A stretch of 64,000 nucleotides of DNA from Dipteris shenzhenensis. Taxonomy: Eukaryota; Polypodiophyta; Polypodiopsida; Gleicheniales. Positions 10,801-21,274 of the stretch are shown here, piece by piece. A program made the translations under genes and the position numbers. Each line of letters starts with the position of its first letter. Within the stretch, counting starts at the first letter, position 1. The notes below the pieces were generated by a model that was not told where the DNA came from, did no database searches, and saw only the letters and a list, made by a program, of their open reading frames with translations. Location: assembly GCA_047967505.1 (NCBI GenBank), contig CM106540.1; one strand, 5' to 3'.

Positions 10801-10807
10801 TTGTCCC

Positions 10808-10814
10808 TATATAA
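10808..10814 (+). promoter_or_regulatory. TATA box of the CENH3-like gene
   Basis: CCCTATATAAGAG lies about 155 bp before the ATG of the histone-like frame and is followed by a CT/CA-rich leader with a 20-bp repeat (TTTCTCTTGCACCCTCACCC) at about 10896-10955. Position and context fit a plant core promoter. Confidence 0.6.
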
Positions 10815-10967
10815 GAGAATGCGCCCTCATTTTCATTTCACTGTTTAAAGAGCTCTCCACTCCCACACCACCTCCCACTTGCCCCAGAGATTTCCACCCT
10901 ATCTCTTGCACCCTCACCCTTTCTCTTGCACCCTCACCCTTTCTCTTGCACACTCTCTCCATCCCCC

Positions 10968-11687
10968 ATGGCCAGAGGTCCAAGATCAGGCACTACAGAG
11001 ACTGGCACAACCAGACCCACCTCCAAACTCAGAGACAAAGAGTGATAGCCCCCCCTCTCCCCTCGATGATCCTCATTGAAGGGGGAAACTACCAATTCGA
11101 AAGCTAGATAGGGAGCAAGAGGGACAGCAGGGATAGAGGAAGGCATAAGAAGATCCTTTGATAAAGACGGATGACTCGGAGAGCACAGAGGAGGAGCATG
11201 TGGAAGAGGAACAACGAAGGACAGAGCAGAGGACCAAGAGAAGAACAGACAATCAGGGTCCACACCAATGAGGGAGAGGTGCCCGAGCTCCAAGTGCAGG
11301 TCAAAGAGGCCCTCCACATCGAGGGCAAAGAGTCCCTCCTCCAGTGAGGCAATACAGATTCAAGCCAGGGACAGTGGCACTATGGGAGGTCAGAAAGTTT
11401 CAGAAGTCCATTGATCTACTGATCCCGATGGCTAGCTTCACAAGGGTGGTACGCGAGGTCATGCAAGACCTCAACCTTAGCGCAATGTCTTGGTTTTATA
11501 GGTGCAGAGTTGTGGAGGCTCCCGCATTTCTAGAGACACCTTGCTTGCACTGCAACATGCATCTGAGGCCTACCTAGTAGACCTCATGGATGACACCCAA
11601 CTGGCTACCATCCATAGGAAAAGGGTCACCGTGACTGCTGTAGACATGCAATTTATTTTACGTCTTAGGAAGCCCAAGGGCACTTAG
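10968..11687 (+). pseudogene. Centromeric-type histone H3 (CENH3-like), decayed
   Basis: The ATG at 10968 gives MARGPRSGTTETGTTRPTSK, a basic N-terminal tail beginning Met-Ala-Arg as in H3 proteins, soon hit by TGA and TAG. A long tail region follows in shifting frames with acidic TEEEHVEEE and basic RTKRRT parts. The histone fold is clear: [20 protein letters not shown] and [19 protein letters not shown] (11344-11480), then in another frame [20 protein letters not shown] and LATIHRKRVTVTAVDMQ (11502-11687, ending TAG). LLIPMASF replaces LLIRKLPF of canonical H3, which is typical of CENH3, the histone marking centromeres. A TTTTATAG|GTGCAG junction at 11501 could be a splice acceptor, but the tail stops argue for a pseudogene. 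A canonical H3 retrocopy is less likely. Confidence 0.8.
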
Positions 11688-12074
11688 GGATTTTGTATGC
11701 TCGACCTTGTACTCTACCTACGGGCATCAATATAATAAAATGTATTTTTTAGAATTGTCTTTGCATGTGCAATCTTAAATTTATTTTCAATGTATTTGCA
11801 ATCTATTAATTTACTTACATGCACTCTCAATGTATACAAAAGCAAAATGAAATAATAAACATCAAATCTTAATAGAACATGTAAAAGGAAATAATACTCA
11901 ATTTTACTTAACATAGAAAAGGAAACAATGTTCTGTAAACAGGAAGAGAAAATTATTTGAAAATGGTATTCTTTATTTAAATTGAGTACTATCACAAAGA
12001 TCATCAAAGCTTGAATGCCTAAGCTACTCTAGTCTATGCTTCTTCTTGCTTGGCTCAGATCCCTTTTTTGCTTG
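11688..12074. other. AT-rich spacer between convergent genes
   Basis: Contains AATAAA-like sequences near 11733 that could serve the CENH3-like transcript. No gene is seen. Confidence 0.4.
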
Positions 12075-12545
12075 CTAAAGCAGATAGGGCTGCACAATTT
12101 CATTCTCTATAGCCAAGGGATTTGTAATGCCAGCTAGCCCTGCAATAGCTATAATTCTATGAAGCGTCGGACCAGATCGTGTGTCTGAGAATAAAAATAA
12201 AGCTAGACTACGCCTAATTAGAACAACACGATCGGTAGTAGGACGAATGGTGGGCCTCATCTTCACCATCCAACTGAGGACCCTGAACTTCATGATATTT
12301 ATCTTTCCATCTGGCGATAATTGTCCAAGGAACACCAAAATGTGTTGAGCCACTCTGTTGATGTAGTGACCGATCAACGCCATCCCCCCACCAGAAGACC
12401 CTCTGGTTCAACCTTGCATGCCGCATACTCATCAACCCATAAAATATCCTACAACCAACATATTACATCAAAACCTAAAGATTATATAAATTAATAAAAT
12501 ATCAATTTTCAAGAATTAATAAGAATAAGGGTTTTTTTCCAAGTA

Positions 12546-12731
12546 AAAATCATATCTTTAAAAAATTTTATTTGGAAGGCCACTGGGACCCTAGCAACCA
12601 TGCCCATAAATTTTATGCAAAAACTGGGCTTTGGTCGCATGATGTCGGATTTTGGGCTTGCAAGACATTATGAGCATGGTTGATAGGGTCCCAGTGGCCT
12701 CCCAAAAAATATTTCTTAAAGATATGATTTT
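12546..12731. mobile_element. Foldback (MITE-like) element 1
   Basis: About 65 bp at the left (AAAATCATATCTTTAA ... GGAAGGCCACTGGGACCCTA) is repeated in inverted orientation at the right (TAGGGTCCCAGTGGCCTCCC ... GATATGATTTT), leaving a short loop. It is non-coding and resembles a MITE. No target duplication was established. Confidence 0.75.
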
Positions 12732-12910
12732 AATATGTGAAAAAACCATAACACTGTTTACATAAATGGAATGGGAGGGGCAAGTGGCAAGGATATGTGT
12801 AAGGGGCAAGTGGTAGGAAAAAGTGGTAGGGCAAGGGTGACAGTGGCAGGATGTCCTAGGTTCAAAATCATAACATTTGGTTGGGTTTTGTACCCTAAAC
12901 CCTCAATCTT

Positions 12911-13086
12911 AATTTTCATTCCCTAAATGAAATTTGGAAGGCCTCTGACACCCTAGCAACCATGTCCGTCATTTTCAAGGTTAAAACCCCCTTGGAAACC
13001 CTAAATCCATTATCATGTGACTAGAGCCCTGTTTCTGTGCTTAGGGTGTTAGAGGCCTCCCAAATTTGATTTAGGGAATGAAAAAT
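12911..13086. mobile_element. Foldback (MITE-like) element 2
   Basis: Left arm TTTTCATTCCCTAAAT ... GGAAGGCCTCTGACACCCTA pairs with right arm TAGGGTGTTAGAGGCCTCCC ... ATTTAGGGAATGAAAAA. The core GGAAGGCC..CTG..ACCCTAGCAACCATG is shared with element 1, so both belong to one family, 180 bp apart in the same intron. Confidence 0.7.
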
Positions 13087-13786
13087 AAGGTGGATGTCTT
13101 GGGTTTAAAAGTTATAAAATTTGCTTGGGTTTTCTACTCTAAACCCTAAACCCTATTTTTAATTCCCTACCAGTTGAAGAAAAAGCAATGATTTTTGTTC
13201 CTAAAATGGAATCTAGAATTATACTGATGATTTTGAATCACACGATGAAGCTGGCAAAGCTACATACCTTTTCTGCCTCATCGCGGAGTGCGTCAGCTAC
13301 AGTGTCCAACTGGGCTCCCTTTTGTGGTTGATCTTGAACTTCATGTTGGCTTGAGGTGCCAGCTTCTTCATATTTGTCCCCAAACAATTCCCTATTCAAA
13401 TTCATGAACTACTCATCGGACATGTCGTACTCTGGTGTGGCATCCTAAATTGCCTTCTATGTTAGTTGGATTGCCTCTAGATCGTCGGTAAGACTCGAGT
13501 CATCAAAGCATGCAGTCTCATTGATTGCTAGATTCACTGAAGCATCAAAGTCAATGACATCATCAAAAGTGTCATTCAAGAGCCGACAGAGCACCTCATC
13601 CTCTTGGAGGCCAGTTTCTTCCATCATTTCCAATAGGGTAAGGTATTCCTCACCCTCAGATTATAGGTAGAGGATGGATATGCACGAGTCGGATATGAAG
13701 ATAAGGTGACCTAGCTTTCAACTTGCTCCTCAGCTAGGCTAATAGTATGCTCCTCAGGCTCCAAGTATAGGTTTAGGTCATCTCCT

Positions 13787-14471
13787 TGTAAGAAAACAAT
13801 ACAACGTCTGTGCTCAACAGATAATAGGATCTCGTACGCAAGAGAGAAAACTAGATAGTATGGAGAATAAAAAATTTGATTACTATAAAACTAATACAAT
13901 AGATGGCGCTGCCTCCCAACCATGCGCTCCTATGAAAGAAGCTTCGATGGCGAGTAGGAAACAGTAGAAGACGGAGGCTGGATGCTAAGGAATCAGGGTT
14001 GCTATAGCCAGTGATGAAATGGGCTTCACGGGCTTGCTCTTATATAGCCACCACAAGTAGTCGGTTAGAGCCAATTGGGTGACTGACCCAGTCTGCCCAA
14101 AATAGTCGACTGGGGGTCCACCGACCACACGATAGAACCAATGCACAAAATAGAGCCATCCGGGATCATCTGGGGCTCCAAACGGGCCCTGCAACTTGAG
14201 AGTGGGTTGCCCTAGGAAATGCTCCATCTACCCTCAGTGCGGTCAGTCATGGGATGCCTTCCCGCACTTGCATGTAGCCTAGTTGGCGGTGTGCCAACTC
14301 TATCTGAAGCCGTCCAGCCATCAGGCCACACATGGCCCCCATCTATTGTCCAAACCAAGACCTACCAGATAATCGAGCTACTAAAATGCCTTCTCCTCAT
14401 ATGGGGAGCTTACAAGTAGAGTTAGCTAGTTCCCGCGTAGTTACATGAGAGTGGAGCATTGGTATCTAACA
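13787..14471 (-). repeat. Copia-2 3' LTR (685 bp)
   Basis: Starts TGTTAGATACC on the complement directly after a purine-rich tract (GAGGAGGGG) and ends CTTACA, with TG...CA borders. It contains a TATA-like CTATATAAGAG (complement, about 14047-14037). The left edge is confirmed by the matching 5' LTR edge at 18707. Confidence 0.88.
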
Positions 14472-14488
14472 CCCCTCCTCAATGTCCA
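14472..14488 (-). other. Copia-2 polypurine tract
   Basis: The complement reads TGGACATTGAGGAGGGG immediately before the 3' LTR, the expected place for the plus-strand primer. Confidence 0.75.
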
Positions 14489-14501
14489 CCCGCAAGTGAA
14501 C

Positions 14502-15050
14502 TTACTTTTTTGGCCCAATGCCAAGTCGATGAAGATGCCTCTCCAGTAAGTCTCTTCCAAGACCCTTCGTGAAGATGTCCATAGCATTCTCTATAGTCGG
14601 ACAGTACACCAAGTCGACCTCTCCATCCATGATGAGCTCGCGTACAAAGTGATATTGAATCTCAATATGTTTTGTGTGAGCGTGGAACATAGGGTTCTTT
14701 GCAATCGCCATGCAACTCTGATTGTCACATGATAACTGTGTAGGCTTGTTCTGCACTGCACCCATGTCCCCTAAAATCCTCCTCAACCACACTGCCTCAC
14801 AAGAAGCAAAGCATGCTGATTTGTACTTAGCCTCGGTAGAAGAAAGAGCAACTATGGGTTGCTTCTTACTGACCCATGACATAGCTCCAGATCCAAGTGA
14901 CAAACAGTAACCTATCACTGATCCCCTGCTGTCCACATCTCTTGCCCAACAATCCGAGTCACAGAATCCGATCAAGATATTGCCCTTGGTATAGGTGATG
15001 CCATAATCTAGTGTGCCTTTGATGTATTTCAGCACCCACATCCCTGCCCT
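14502..15050 (-). pseudogene. Copia-2 RNase H
   Basis: MWVLKYIKGTLDYGITYTKG, GFCDSDCWARDVDSRGSVIG, LSSTEAKYKSACFASCEAVW and LSCDNQSCMAIAKNPMFHAH follow the Copia RNase H domain, with the expected Asp, Glu and Asp residues (CDSD, STEAKY, CDNQS). The frame closes LHRLGIGPKK just before the PPT. An extra codon (CDSDCWA instead of CDSDWA) is visible, but the domain is otherwise well kept over 179 codons. Confidence 0.9.
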
Positions 15051-16319
15051 CCAATGGTTCTCCTAGGGCTTATTGGAAAACCTGCTTAGTACACCAGTCA
15101 CAAAACTGATGTCTGGCCGCGTGTTGCATAAGTAAATCAAGCTACCCACAAGCCTTCTGTACTTCGCTTTGTCCACCAGTGGTGATGAATCCTCGTTTGA
15201 GAGCTTCACGTCAACCTCCATAGGGGTACCGATTGTCTTGCACTCAGCCATGCCAAATGCCTTCAATATCTCTCTAGCATACTTCAGCTGTGAAATGAAG
15301 ATCTATTTTGGCTCTTGCCAAACTTCAATCCCAAATAGAAATGCATTAAACTCTCTTCCTAGCAAATGCTTTGTCTGCGAGATCTTCTCTTCATGGTTCC
15401 CTGTTATGACAAGGTCGTCCACATAAAGGACCACGATCATACACTTGCCTCCTTCTCTGAAGATATATAAATTTGCATCAGATGGGCTCCTCCTGAACCC
15501 GTTTTGCAGAAAGTAGGCATCAATTTGCTGGTACCATGCTTGTGGGGCCTATTTCAGCCCGTAAAGTGCCTTCTTCAGTTTACAGACTTTACCTTGTGAA
15601 CCAGGGATCTCAAAACCTGGTGGTTATCCCACGTATACCTCCTCCTTGAGATCTCCATTCAGAAAGGCGGATTTTACATCCATCTAAAACACGGGCCAAC
15701 TTCCCTAGGTAGCTAAATCCAAAACACTACAAATTGTGGTTAGTCGAGCTGTGGGAGCAAAAGTATCCTAATAATCAAAACCATGTACTATGTGAATCCT
15801 TTTGCCACAAGCCGGAGCCTTGTACTTATCCAACGTGCCATCGAACTTGTACTTGGTCTTGTACACCCACTTGGTTCCAATTACCTTGCGTTTTGGTGGT
15901 CGATCCACAAGGTCCCAAGTGTTGTTCTTCATTATGGAGCCATACTCCGATTGTATAGCCTCCATCCACATATCATCACCCTGTGCCTCTTCAAGACACT
16001 TGGGTTCTTCAGCACGGATCACCTTTGTCATCAAAGCATAGTTGACCAAGTGTTCCTGTGCCCTTCTTTGCTCGTCTAATCTCTTGGACCAGCGGTGTTC
16101 AGATGGTTCCTCCTCAATGGCTGGAGGTTCTCTGCCATCCAAAAGCTGCTTTACCCACTTCAGGAATGGCCGTTGCCGTAGTGGTTCTGCAGGCTCTTCT
16201 TCCTCCTCTTTATCTTGAATCCTCCCAAGCACCGTTGGGGGAGTTTGGTCTGCTATTGGTGGTTGTACTGGATGGATATCCTGGTCCTGGTTATTTGGGA
16301 AGGAAGCATCCTCCTCCAA
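15051..16319 (-). pseudogene. Copia-2 reverse transcriptase
   Basis: The complement reads MWMEAIQSEYGSIMKNNTWD, KRKVIGTKWVYKTKYKFDGT, MDVKSAFLNGDLKEEVYVG, LKKALYGLK, then VLYVDDLVITG with the YVDD active site, and GTPMEVDVKLSN ... YRRLVGSLIYLCNTRPDISF. Several TAG/TGA stops (for example before MDV and after LYGLK) and a frameshift at KAPACGKR break the frame. It would copy element RNA into DNA; this copy cannot. Confidence 0.9.
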
Positions 16320-16468
16320 TTGATGCGGCTATTCTAAGAAGACCACATCGTGACTTACAATTACCTTCTTGGTAACAGGGTTATAGAGACGGTAACCCTT
16401 CGCCTCTTCACTGTAGCCCAAGAAAATACACTTTCGGCTCTTCGGTTCCCATTTGGTCCTGGTAGCAT
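16320..16468 (-). pseudogene. Copia-2 integrase C-terminal part after the patch
   Basis: The complement gives ATRTKWEPKSRKCIFLGYSE and EAKGYRLYNPVTKKVIVSHD, the conserved C-terminal integrase/linker of Copia elements. It resumes after the foreign patch at 16469-16697. Confidence 0.85.
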
Positions 16469-16697
16469 CAAGTGGGATATGGCTTTTGCAGAGGCAATAT
16501 GGATTGGACATGCTGTCCAAATATGGGATGACAGGCTGTAAGCCTATTTCAGTTCCTTTGGAGCAGAATGTGAAGCTAAGTGCAGATGCAGGTGAGCTTC
16601 TAGAAGACCCTACTATGTACAGATGCATAGTAGGAAGTTTGATTTATATGACCAGTAGGATGTTTACGTTGGATGCGGACATGCCTGAATTGAGTGC
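16469..16697 (+). mobile_element. Mosaic patch of Copia-1/3 family sequence inside Copia-2
   Basis: On the + strand, opposite to Copia-2, 16469-16651 reads LLQRQYGLDMLSKYGMTGCK, PISVPLEQNVKLSADAGELL and DPTMYRCIVGSLIYMT, nearly identical to the Copia-3 RT. It is directly joined to 16653-16697, SRMFTLDADMPELSAV, which matches the Copia-1 protease/integrase linker (GRMFTLDVDMPKLSAA). In an intact element the linker lies upstream of RT, so the two pieces are in non-native order. The patch replaces a short piece of Copia-2 integrase between FVHVP and the DATRTKWEP segment. Confidence 0.85.
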
Positions 16698-18120
16698 AGT
16701 GGGACATGCACAAAACACTCACATCCAAAAACTCTGAAATGTGCAGCTGAAGGTTTCTTACCGGAAAAGTCCTGCAATGGAGTCATCCCGTTCACAGCTT
16801 TCGTGTAGCTACGATTCAGAATGTAAACTGCCGTGTTACATGCTTCAACCCAGAAAGTCTTTGGCAAATCTTTCCCTTTCATCATACTCCTATACATTTC
16901 GTAGATGACACGCATCTTGCGTTCTGCTACTCCATTTTGCTGTGATGTATGTGGCGGGGTTTCTGCCTCTTGATCCCATGACTTTTGTAGTAACTTTTGA
17001 ATTTATTTGATGTGAACTCTCCACCTCTGTCCGATCTCAACTTCTTCACCTTCCTCCCCGATTCTTTCTCGACCATTACATGCCATTCCTTGAACTTACT
17101 AAAAGCCTCGTCTTAGTCTTCAGGAAATATATCCATATCCTTCTACTGTAGTCATCGATCAGCATCATGAAGTAGTAGGAACCACCCAAAGCTTCCATCT
17201 CCATCTTTTCGCAGAGGTCTGTGTGAGTGATCTCTAGAGGAGCCTTTGCCTTGCTGGCCTCTTTAGGAAAGGGATGCCGATGCTGCTTGCCCATCATGTA
17301 AACTTCACATACATCGGGCAGATCTGCAATTTCTGGTAGGTCTGCAATCATTCCACTTTTATGCATCTCCTTTAAAGAACTAAGGTTTAGATGACCAAAC
17401 CTCTCATGCCATAGCTTAGTGTTCTTCACATCCGCTCGAGCACTAAAAGCTGAGAGTTCATAGATGTTGTTGCGCCGTGTACCTTTACCAATGACCTTCC
17501 CTTGAAGATCAAAAATCTGTGCGCCATTCTTATCGAAGTGAACTTTGAGGTCCCAATCCGTGATCGCAGAAATAGACAACAAGTTCCTCTTGATATCTGG
17601 CACATAAAGAACATCGGACAACTGTTTTACAACTCCATCTAACTTGAGAGCAATCGTATCTTTTCCTTTTGCTGGACATTTTGCATCATTGTCAACTGCT
17701 ACTAGGATGTCATTCCCTATCGGTTGTAGAGAGGTATACCAATCCTTTTGACTGGTCATGTGGCGCGATGCACCACTGTTAATAATCCACGGTTCATCCG
17801 CATATACATAAATTGCCTCCGTGCAAATCTCCTCAATTGCTACGAACAGCTCTACTGGTACTGCCTGCGTGCTATTGCTGGACTCTTTCTTTACTCCGTT
17901 CTTCTCATCTGCAATCTTCTTCCGGCACTCATTCCACTTGTGCCCTGCCTTATTGCAATAGAAGCACTTGATCTTCTTCTTTCTCTTGTTATCATCAGAA
18001 GAAGATGGGTTACCAGAGTCCTTACCCTTACCTTTCTTTGATCCAGCGTAGAAAGCCGAATCTTCTCCAGTCCTCGTCTTTTGATGCATCTCCTCCTCTA
18101 GAAGCATCGCGCTGAAATCC
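16698..18120 (-). pseudogene. Copia-2 protease-integrase
   Basis: Within a long open frame (18509-17076): CCHC knuckle CFYCNKAGHKWNEC, protease PWIINSGASRHMTSQKDWYT (NSG instead of the usual DSG), zinc region LWHERFGHLNLSSLKEMHKS, and core THTDLCEKMEMEALGGSYYF (first Asp). A frameshift occurs near 17100 (ending TRLLVSSRNGM). A later piece (16915-16664) reads MRVIYEMYRSMMKGKDLPKT and AVYILNRSYTKAVNGMTPLQ. The protease Asp-to-Asn change would abolish cleavage if real. Confidence 0.88.
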
Positions 18121-18699
18121 TCAAAGTTGAGGGATGGATTTCGGTTCTGCGTATTCAGTGCTGTAACAAGACCGTTGTACTTTGGTGGGAGAATCCGTAT
18201 GCATCTTCGTGCTAGATTCTCGCTGGTGATGGTGATGTGAATCGCAGTCATCTGATCACGCACATTCTTCACCCTGGTGATGAACTTCTCTGCCACTTTA
18301 GACTTAGACAATTTCTCGTTCGCGAGTTGAGTCTCCAGATTCTGAATCTGCGTCTGATTCATGGTCTCATACTGATTTTTCAAGACCGTCCATGCCTCCT
18401 CCACTGTGGTGACATGTTGAATTAATGCCATGATGGAATCACTTACATTGCAGACAATAGAACACAGCACATCTGCATTTCTTCTTGTCCATGCGAGAAT
18501 CTCATCCATAGTTGGTACTATCTGTTGTGCTGCATTGGCCAGATTTGGCCGGTTTCAGATCCACCCTAGTAGCAGTATCCCAAAGCTCGTATGCGCTTAG
18601 GATGGTCTTCATGTTGAACTTCTAGAGTGGATAGTTAGTGCTATCCAACTTTTTGCTTTCGCCGAACGGTGGGATTCGCAGTCTTGCGAGCTGGGCCAT
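18121..18699 (-). pseudogene. Copia-2 gag
   Basis: ATG at 18699 gives MAQLARLRIPPFGESKKLDS, then a TAG where Trp is expected (YPL*KFNMKTILSAYELWDT). Further on MALIQHVTTVEEAWTVLKNQ and QLANEKLSKSKVAEKFITRV form the retrotran_gag_2 (UBN2)-like domain. The start lies only about 7 bp from the LTR edge, so there is no usual tRNA-Met PBS (the sequence is TGGAGAGATGGC). Confidence 0.85.
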
Positions 18700-18706
18700 C
18701 TCTCCA

Positions 18707-18935
18707 TGTAAGAAAATAATACGTATGTGCTCAACAGATAACAGGATCTCGTATGCAAGAGAGAAAACCAGATAGTATGGAGAATAAAAAATTTGATTAC
18801 TGTAGAACTGATACAATAGATGGCGCTGCCTCCTAGCCATGCGCTCTTGTGAAAGAAGCTTCGATGGCGAGCAGGAAATAGTAGAAGATGGAGGCTGGAT
18901 GCTAAGGAATCAGGGTTGCTGTAGCTAGTGATGAT
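18707..18935 (-). repeat. Copia-2 5' LTR, truncated
   Basis: Matches the inner 230 bp of the 3' LTR and stops abruptly after AGTGATGA, where a CT-rich repeat region begins. The outer two thirds, including the promoter, are missing. Confidence 0.88.
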
Positions 18936-19002
18936 ATTTTTCTCTTTCTCAACTTAGAGGTGCAAATAAATAAATGCAATTTTAACTCTCTCTCTCTCTT
19001 CC

Positions 19003-19042
<40 letters not shown>

Positions 19043-19700
19043 CACTCTCCATCTCTCTCTTTCTGTCCCCGTCTCCATTGTCATGGACATTGATTTCATG
19101 TATACTTTTTTTGTATTTTGTTAGCGGATCCACCCTTTGGATCAGTTGTATCTGGGTTTTTTTTTTCAATCTCTTAGTCTCTCAAAAACCTTAATTAACT
19201 TTCGTATTTTTCTTTCTCAACTTAGAGGTGAAAATGAATAAATGCAATCTTAACTCTCTCTGTCTCCCTTTGTATCCCTCCCCCTCCCTCTGTCTCTAAG
19301 AGGCCCTTTGTGTCCCTGACTGCTCTCTCTCTCTCTCTCTCTCTCTCTTCATACATATATCTTTGTCTCATGGCCAGGTGCATTATTTGTGTCGCTTATT
19401 GTACTCTCAACTTCCCTCTCTCTCTCTCTCTCTCTCTTAGTCTCTCTTGCACGCTCTAATTGCTATCTATCTCGAGATCACACACTCTCTGTCTTGCACA
19501 ATATAGATATATAAATACAAATTTAAAATTACAAATATTTATCACTTTATCATTCATAGAACATAGAGAGCCATCAATCTAGAGGTGCATACTTAATAAA
19601 AAAAATCTTAACAATAAATGAAACAACACTTTGTATTATATATGATTTCTGTTCATACATGTAACAATGCCTCATTGCCAAGTGCATTGTTGAAGCACTT
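18936..19700. repeat. CT-rich diverged tandem repeat region
   Basis: TTTTTCT..TTCTCAACTTAGAGGTG followed by AATAAATGCAAT and a (CT)n tract occurs at 18935 and 19206. Related pieces with TCTCATGGCCAGGTGCATT and CTCATTGCCAAGTGCATTG occur at 19366 and 19672. Pure (CT)n runs lie at about 19000-19038, 19322-19348 and 19417-19438. No gene is seen. Confidence 0.75.
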
Positions 19701-19832
19701 AGGATCCAAGAAACTGGATATCATATGAAATACCTGTCATCATGTCTCTACTATCTCTAGAGTATAGGGGGGGCAACAATTCTTACAAAGGATACTTGTC
19801 TCATCCTACATCTAACTTTGCGATTATCAAGT

Positions 19833-20681
19833 CTAAAATAATAGTCTTGGGGAGGGCTTGCTATTGCCAACTCTTCCCTGATTAAATCGCATGGTCCACT
19901 CCTCTTCCAATTCCAACATTAGATTAGAATGTCCTTGCCAATAAATTGATACCTCAACAATAAGATTGTGAGTCCCATCGCGCAGATCATCATCCATTGC
20001 TTCCCATTGAAGGTTCTTCCATCTAGACCTTCTATATGTGAAAGTCATGCAGAGATTTTGCCTTCCAACAAAATACCTGCAAAATTTGGGATCTATTAAT
20101 ACATAGTATCTTGATCATTTTTTATACAAACAAGAACTAGATTTGCTCACCAAAATGTCACATCTGAAGTGTTCAATCGACATTGTACTAAATCTTCAGC
20201 ATGACATGTCCTTGTTGTCCATCCATTGTCAAATAGCCAGATAGCCAATCCATTTCTAAGCTCTTGCAAGTGTAAGTAATCTTTGTTTTCCTTAATTGCC
20301 TACGACTTGCAAAGAAATCAACAAAGCATGGAAATGGAAGAAACCAGCTCAACCTAGCATTTCTTCCACTAGTAGTTGGCTTCATAGCATTTCTCACATC
20401 ATTAAACATTCTATTTCTCTATGATTTACTTATCTCCATGCTTGGAAGCGGCCATTCTGGACTATCAAAAGAGGGCAAGGGAAGAGATTCTAATCCACCA
20501 TACTATCCTTCTTCATCTGGCACAATGAAAATTGCGTCATAGAAGAAGATCCCATCCTTTTTTAATTCCGATGGTGTGCGACCTTCATACTGAAGACTCC
20601 CGATCTCAACATGAACGGCATAAGACACCCCAGTTATGCATGCTGCAAGCTCCCACTCTTTGCAAGTAGATGGATATAAGT
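19833..20681 (-). pseudogene. Unrecognised spliced gene (last two exons visible)
   Basis: Complement exon a (20681-20151) follows a TTGTTTTACAG acceptor and reads LYPSTCKEWELAACITGVSY, AVHVEIGSLQYEGRTPSELK and FFYDAIFIVPDEEG, then a TAG. A frame change near 20290 leads to DYLHLQELRNGLAIWLFDNG and DLVQCRLNTSDVTFW. A 74-bp GT-AG intron (20150-20077, phase 2) then joins YFVGRQNLCMTFTYRRSRWK and YWQGHSNLMLELEEEWTMRF, ending PRLLF*. The coherence across the intron shows a former protein gene. No family is recognised; upstream exons were not identified. One stop and one frameshift suggest decay. Confidence 0.5.
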
Positions 20682-20879
20682 CTGTAAAACAAATACAAGG
20701 CATAAGACAGTAGTGTCAACATCCCCAAATAAATAAAAATACTCTAAAAAGCAAATGAAGTACTAGTACACTTTGAAAAACTTAACATTCTTCAATACAA
20801 CAAACTGTAAACTACTTTTGTATCTATCATTTTGTACTTCCATAGTTTCTGCCCCTGTACCATATGATTAAAATTAGCT

Positions 20880-21065
20880 CTTTCTACTGAGAGACGAGAG
20901 AAACATAGGAGGAGAGAAAGAGAGGAGAGATAGAGAGAGAGATAGACAGACAGAGAGAGAGAGAGGCGTGCTGTCATGGCAGAGAGAGAGAGATAGAGAC
21001 ATTTGAAGAGAGAGAGAGAGAACACAAAGAGGCACGTGCTATCGCAGCAGCGGGCACATGCATGC

Positions 21066-21105
<40 letters not shown>

Positions 21106-21155
21106 AGATAAAGATAGGGGAGAGAAAGAGAGAGCATGAGAGATATAGAGTGAGT

Positions 21156-21197
<42 letters not shown>

Positions 21198-21237
21198 AGA
21201 GAGGCACGGTGCCGTGGCAGCATGCGTGCATGGAAGG

Positions 21238-21274
<37 letters not shown>

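Larger units (their letters stand above)
12449..13267 (-). other. Intron (819 bp) of the unrecognised gene
   Basis: Donor GTATGTAGC after DEAEK and acceptor TTGGTTGTAG before DILWVDEY on the complement, phase 0. It contains two related foldback elements and short telomere-like CCCTAAA pairs near 12890 and 13140. Confidence 0.6.
12075..13787 (-). pseudogene. Unrecognised two-exon gene, interrupted by Copia-2
   Basis: Complement exon a (from the Copia-2 border at 13787 down to 13268) is acidic: DDLNLYLEPEEHTISLAEEQ, then ETGLQEDEVLCRLLNDTFDD and CFDDSSLTDDLEAIQLT, with three in-frame TAGs further on. It ends DEAEK before a GTATGT donor. Exon b (12448-12075) continues in phase with DILWVDEYAACKVEPEGLLV, shifts frame by one base in a run of six G, and then reads HILVFLGQLSPDGKINIMKF and ALFLFSDTRSGPTLHRIIAI to a stop. 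The coherent frames across a GT-AG intron show a former gene. No domain is recognised. Its 5' part is cut off by the Copia-2 3' LTR. Confidence 0.55.
13787..18935 (-). mobile_element. Copia-2: near-complete Ty1/Copia retrotransposon
   Basis: Order on the complement: truncated 5' LTR (18935-18707), gag from 18699, zinc knuckle, protease, integrase, RT, RNase H, PPT and a full 3' LTR (14471-13787). The LTR parts that can be compared (about 230 bp) differ at roughly 17 sites, mostly transitions, so the copy is clearly older than the Gypsy element in this window. Many stops are TAG or TGA at expected Gln, Arg or Trp codons. It inserted into the unrecognised gene at 13787. Confidence 0.92.

Noticed and set aside
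12886-13160. Interstitial telomere array
   Set aside because: Only two or three CCCTAAA-like units at each place; too short to be more than chance or a minor relic.
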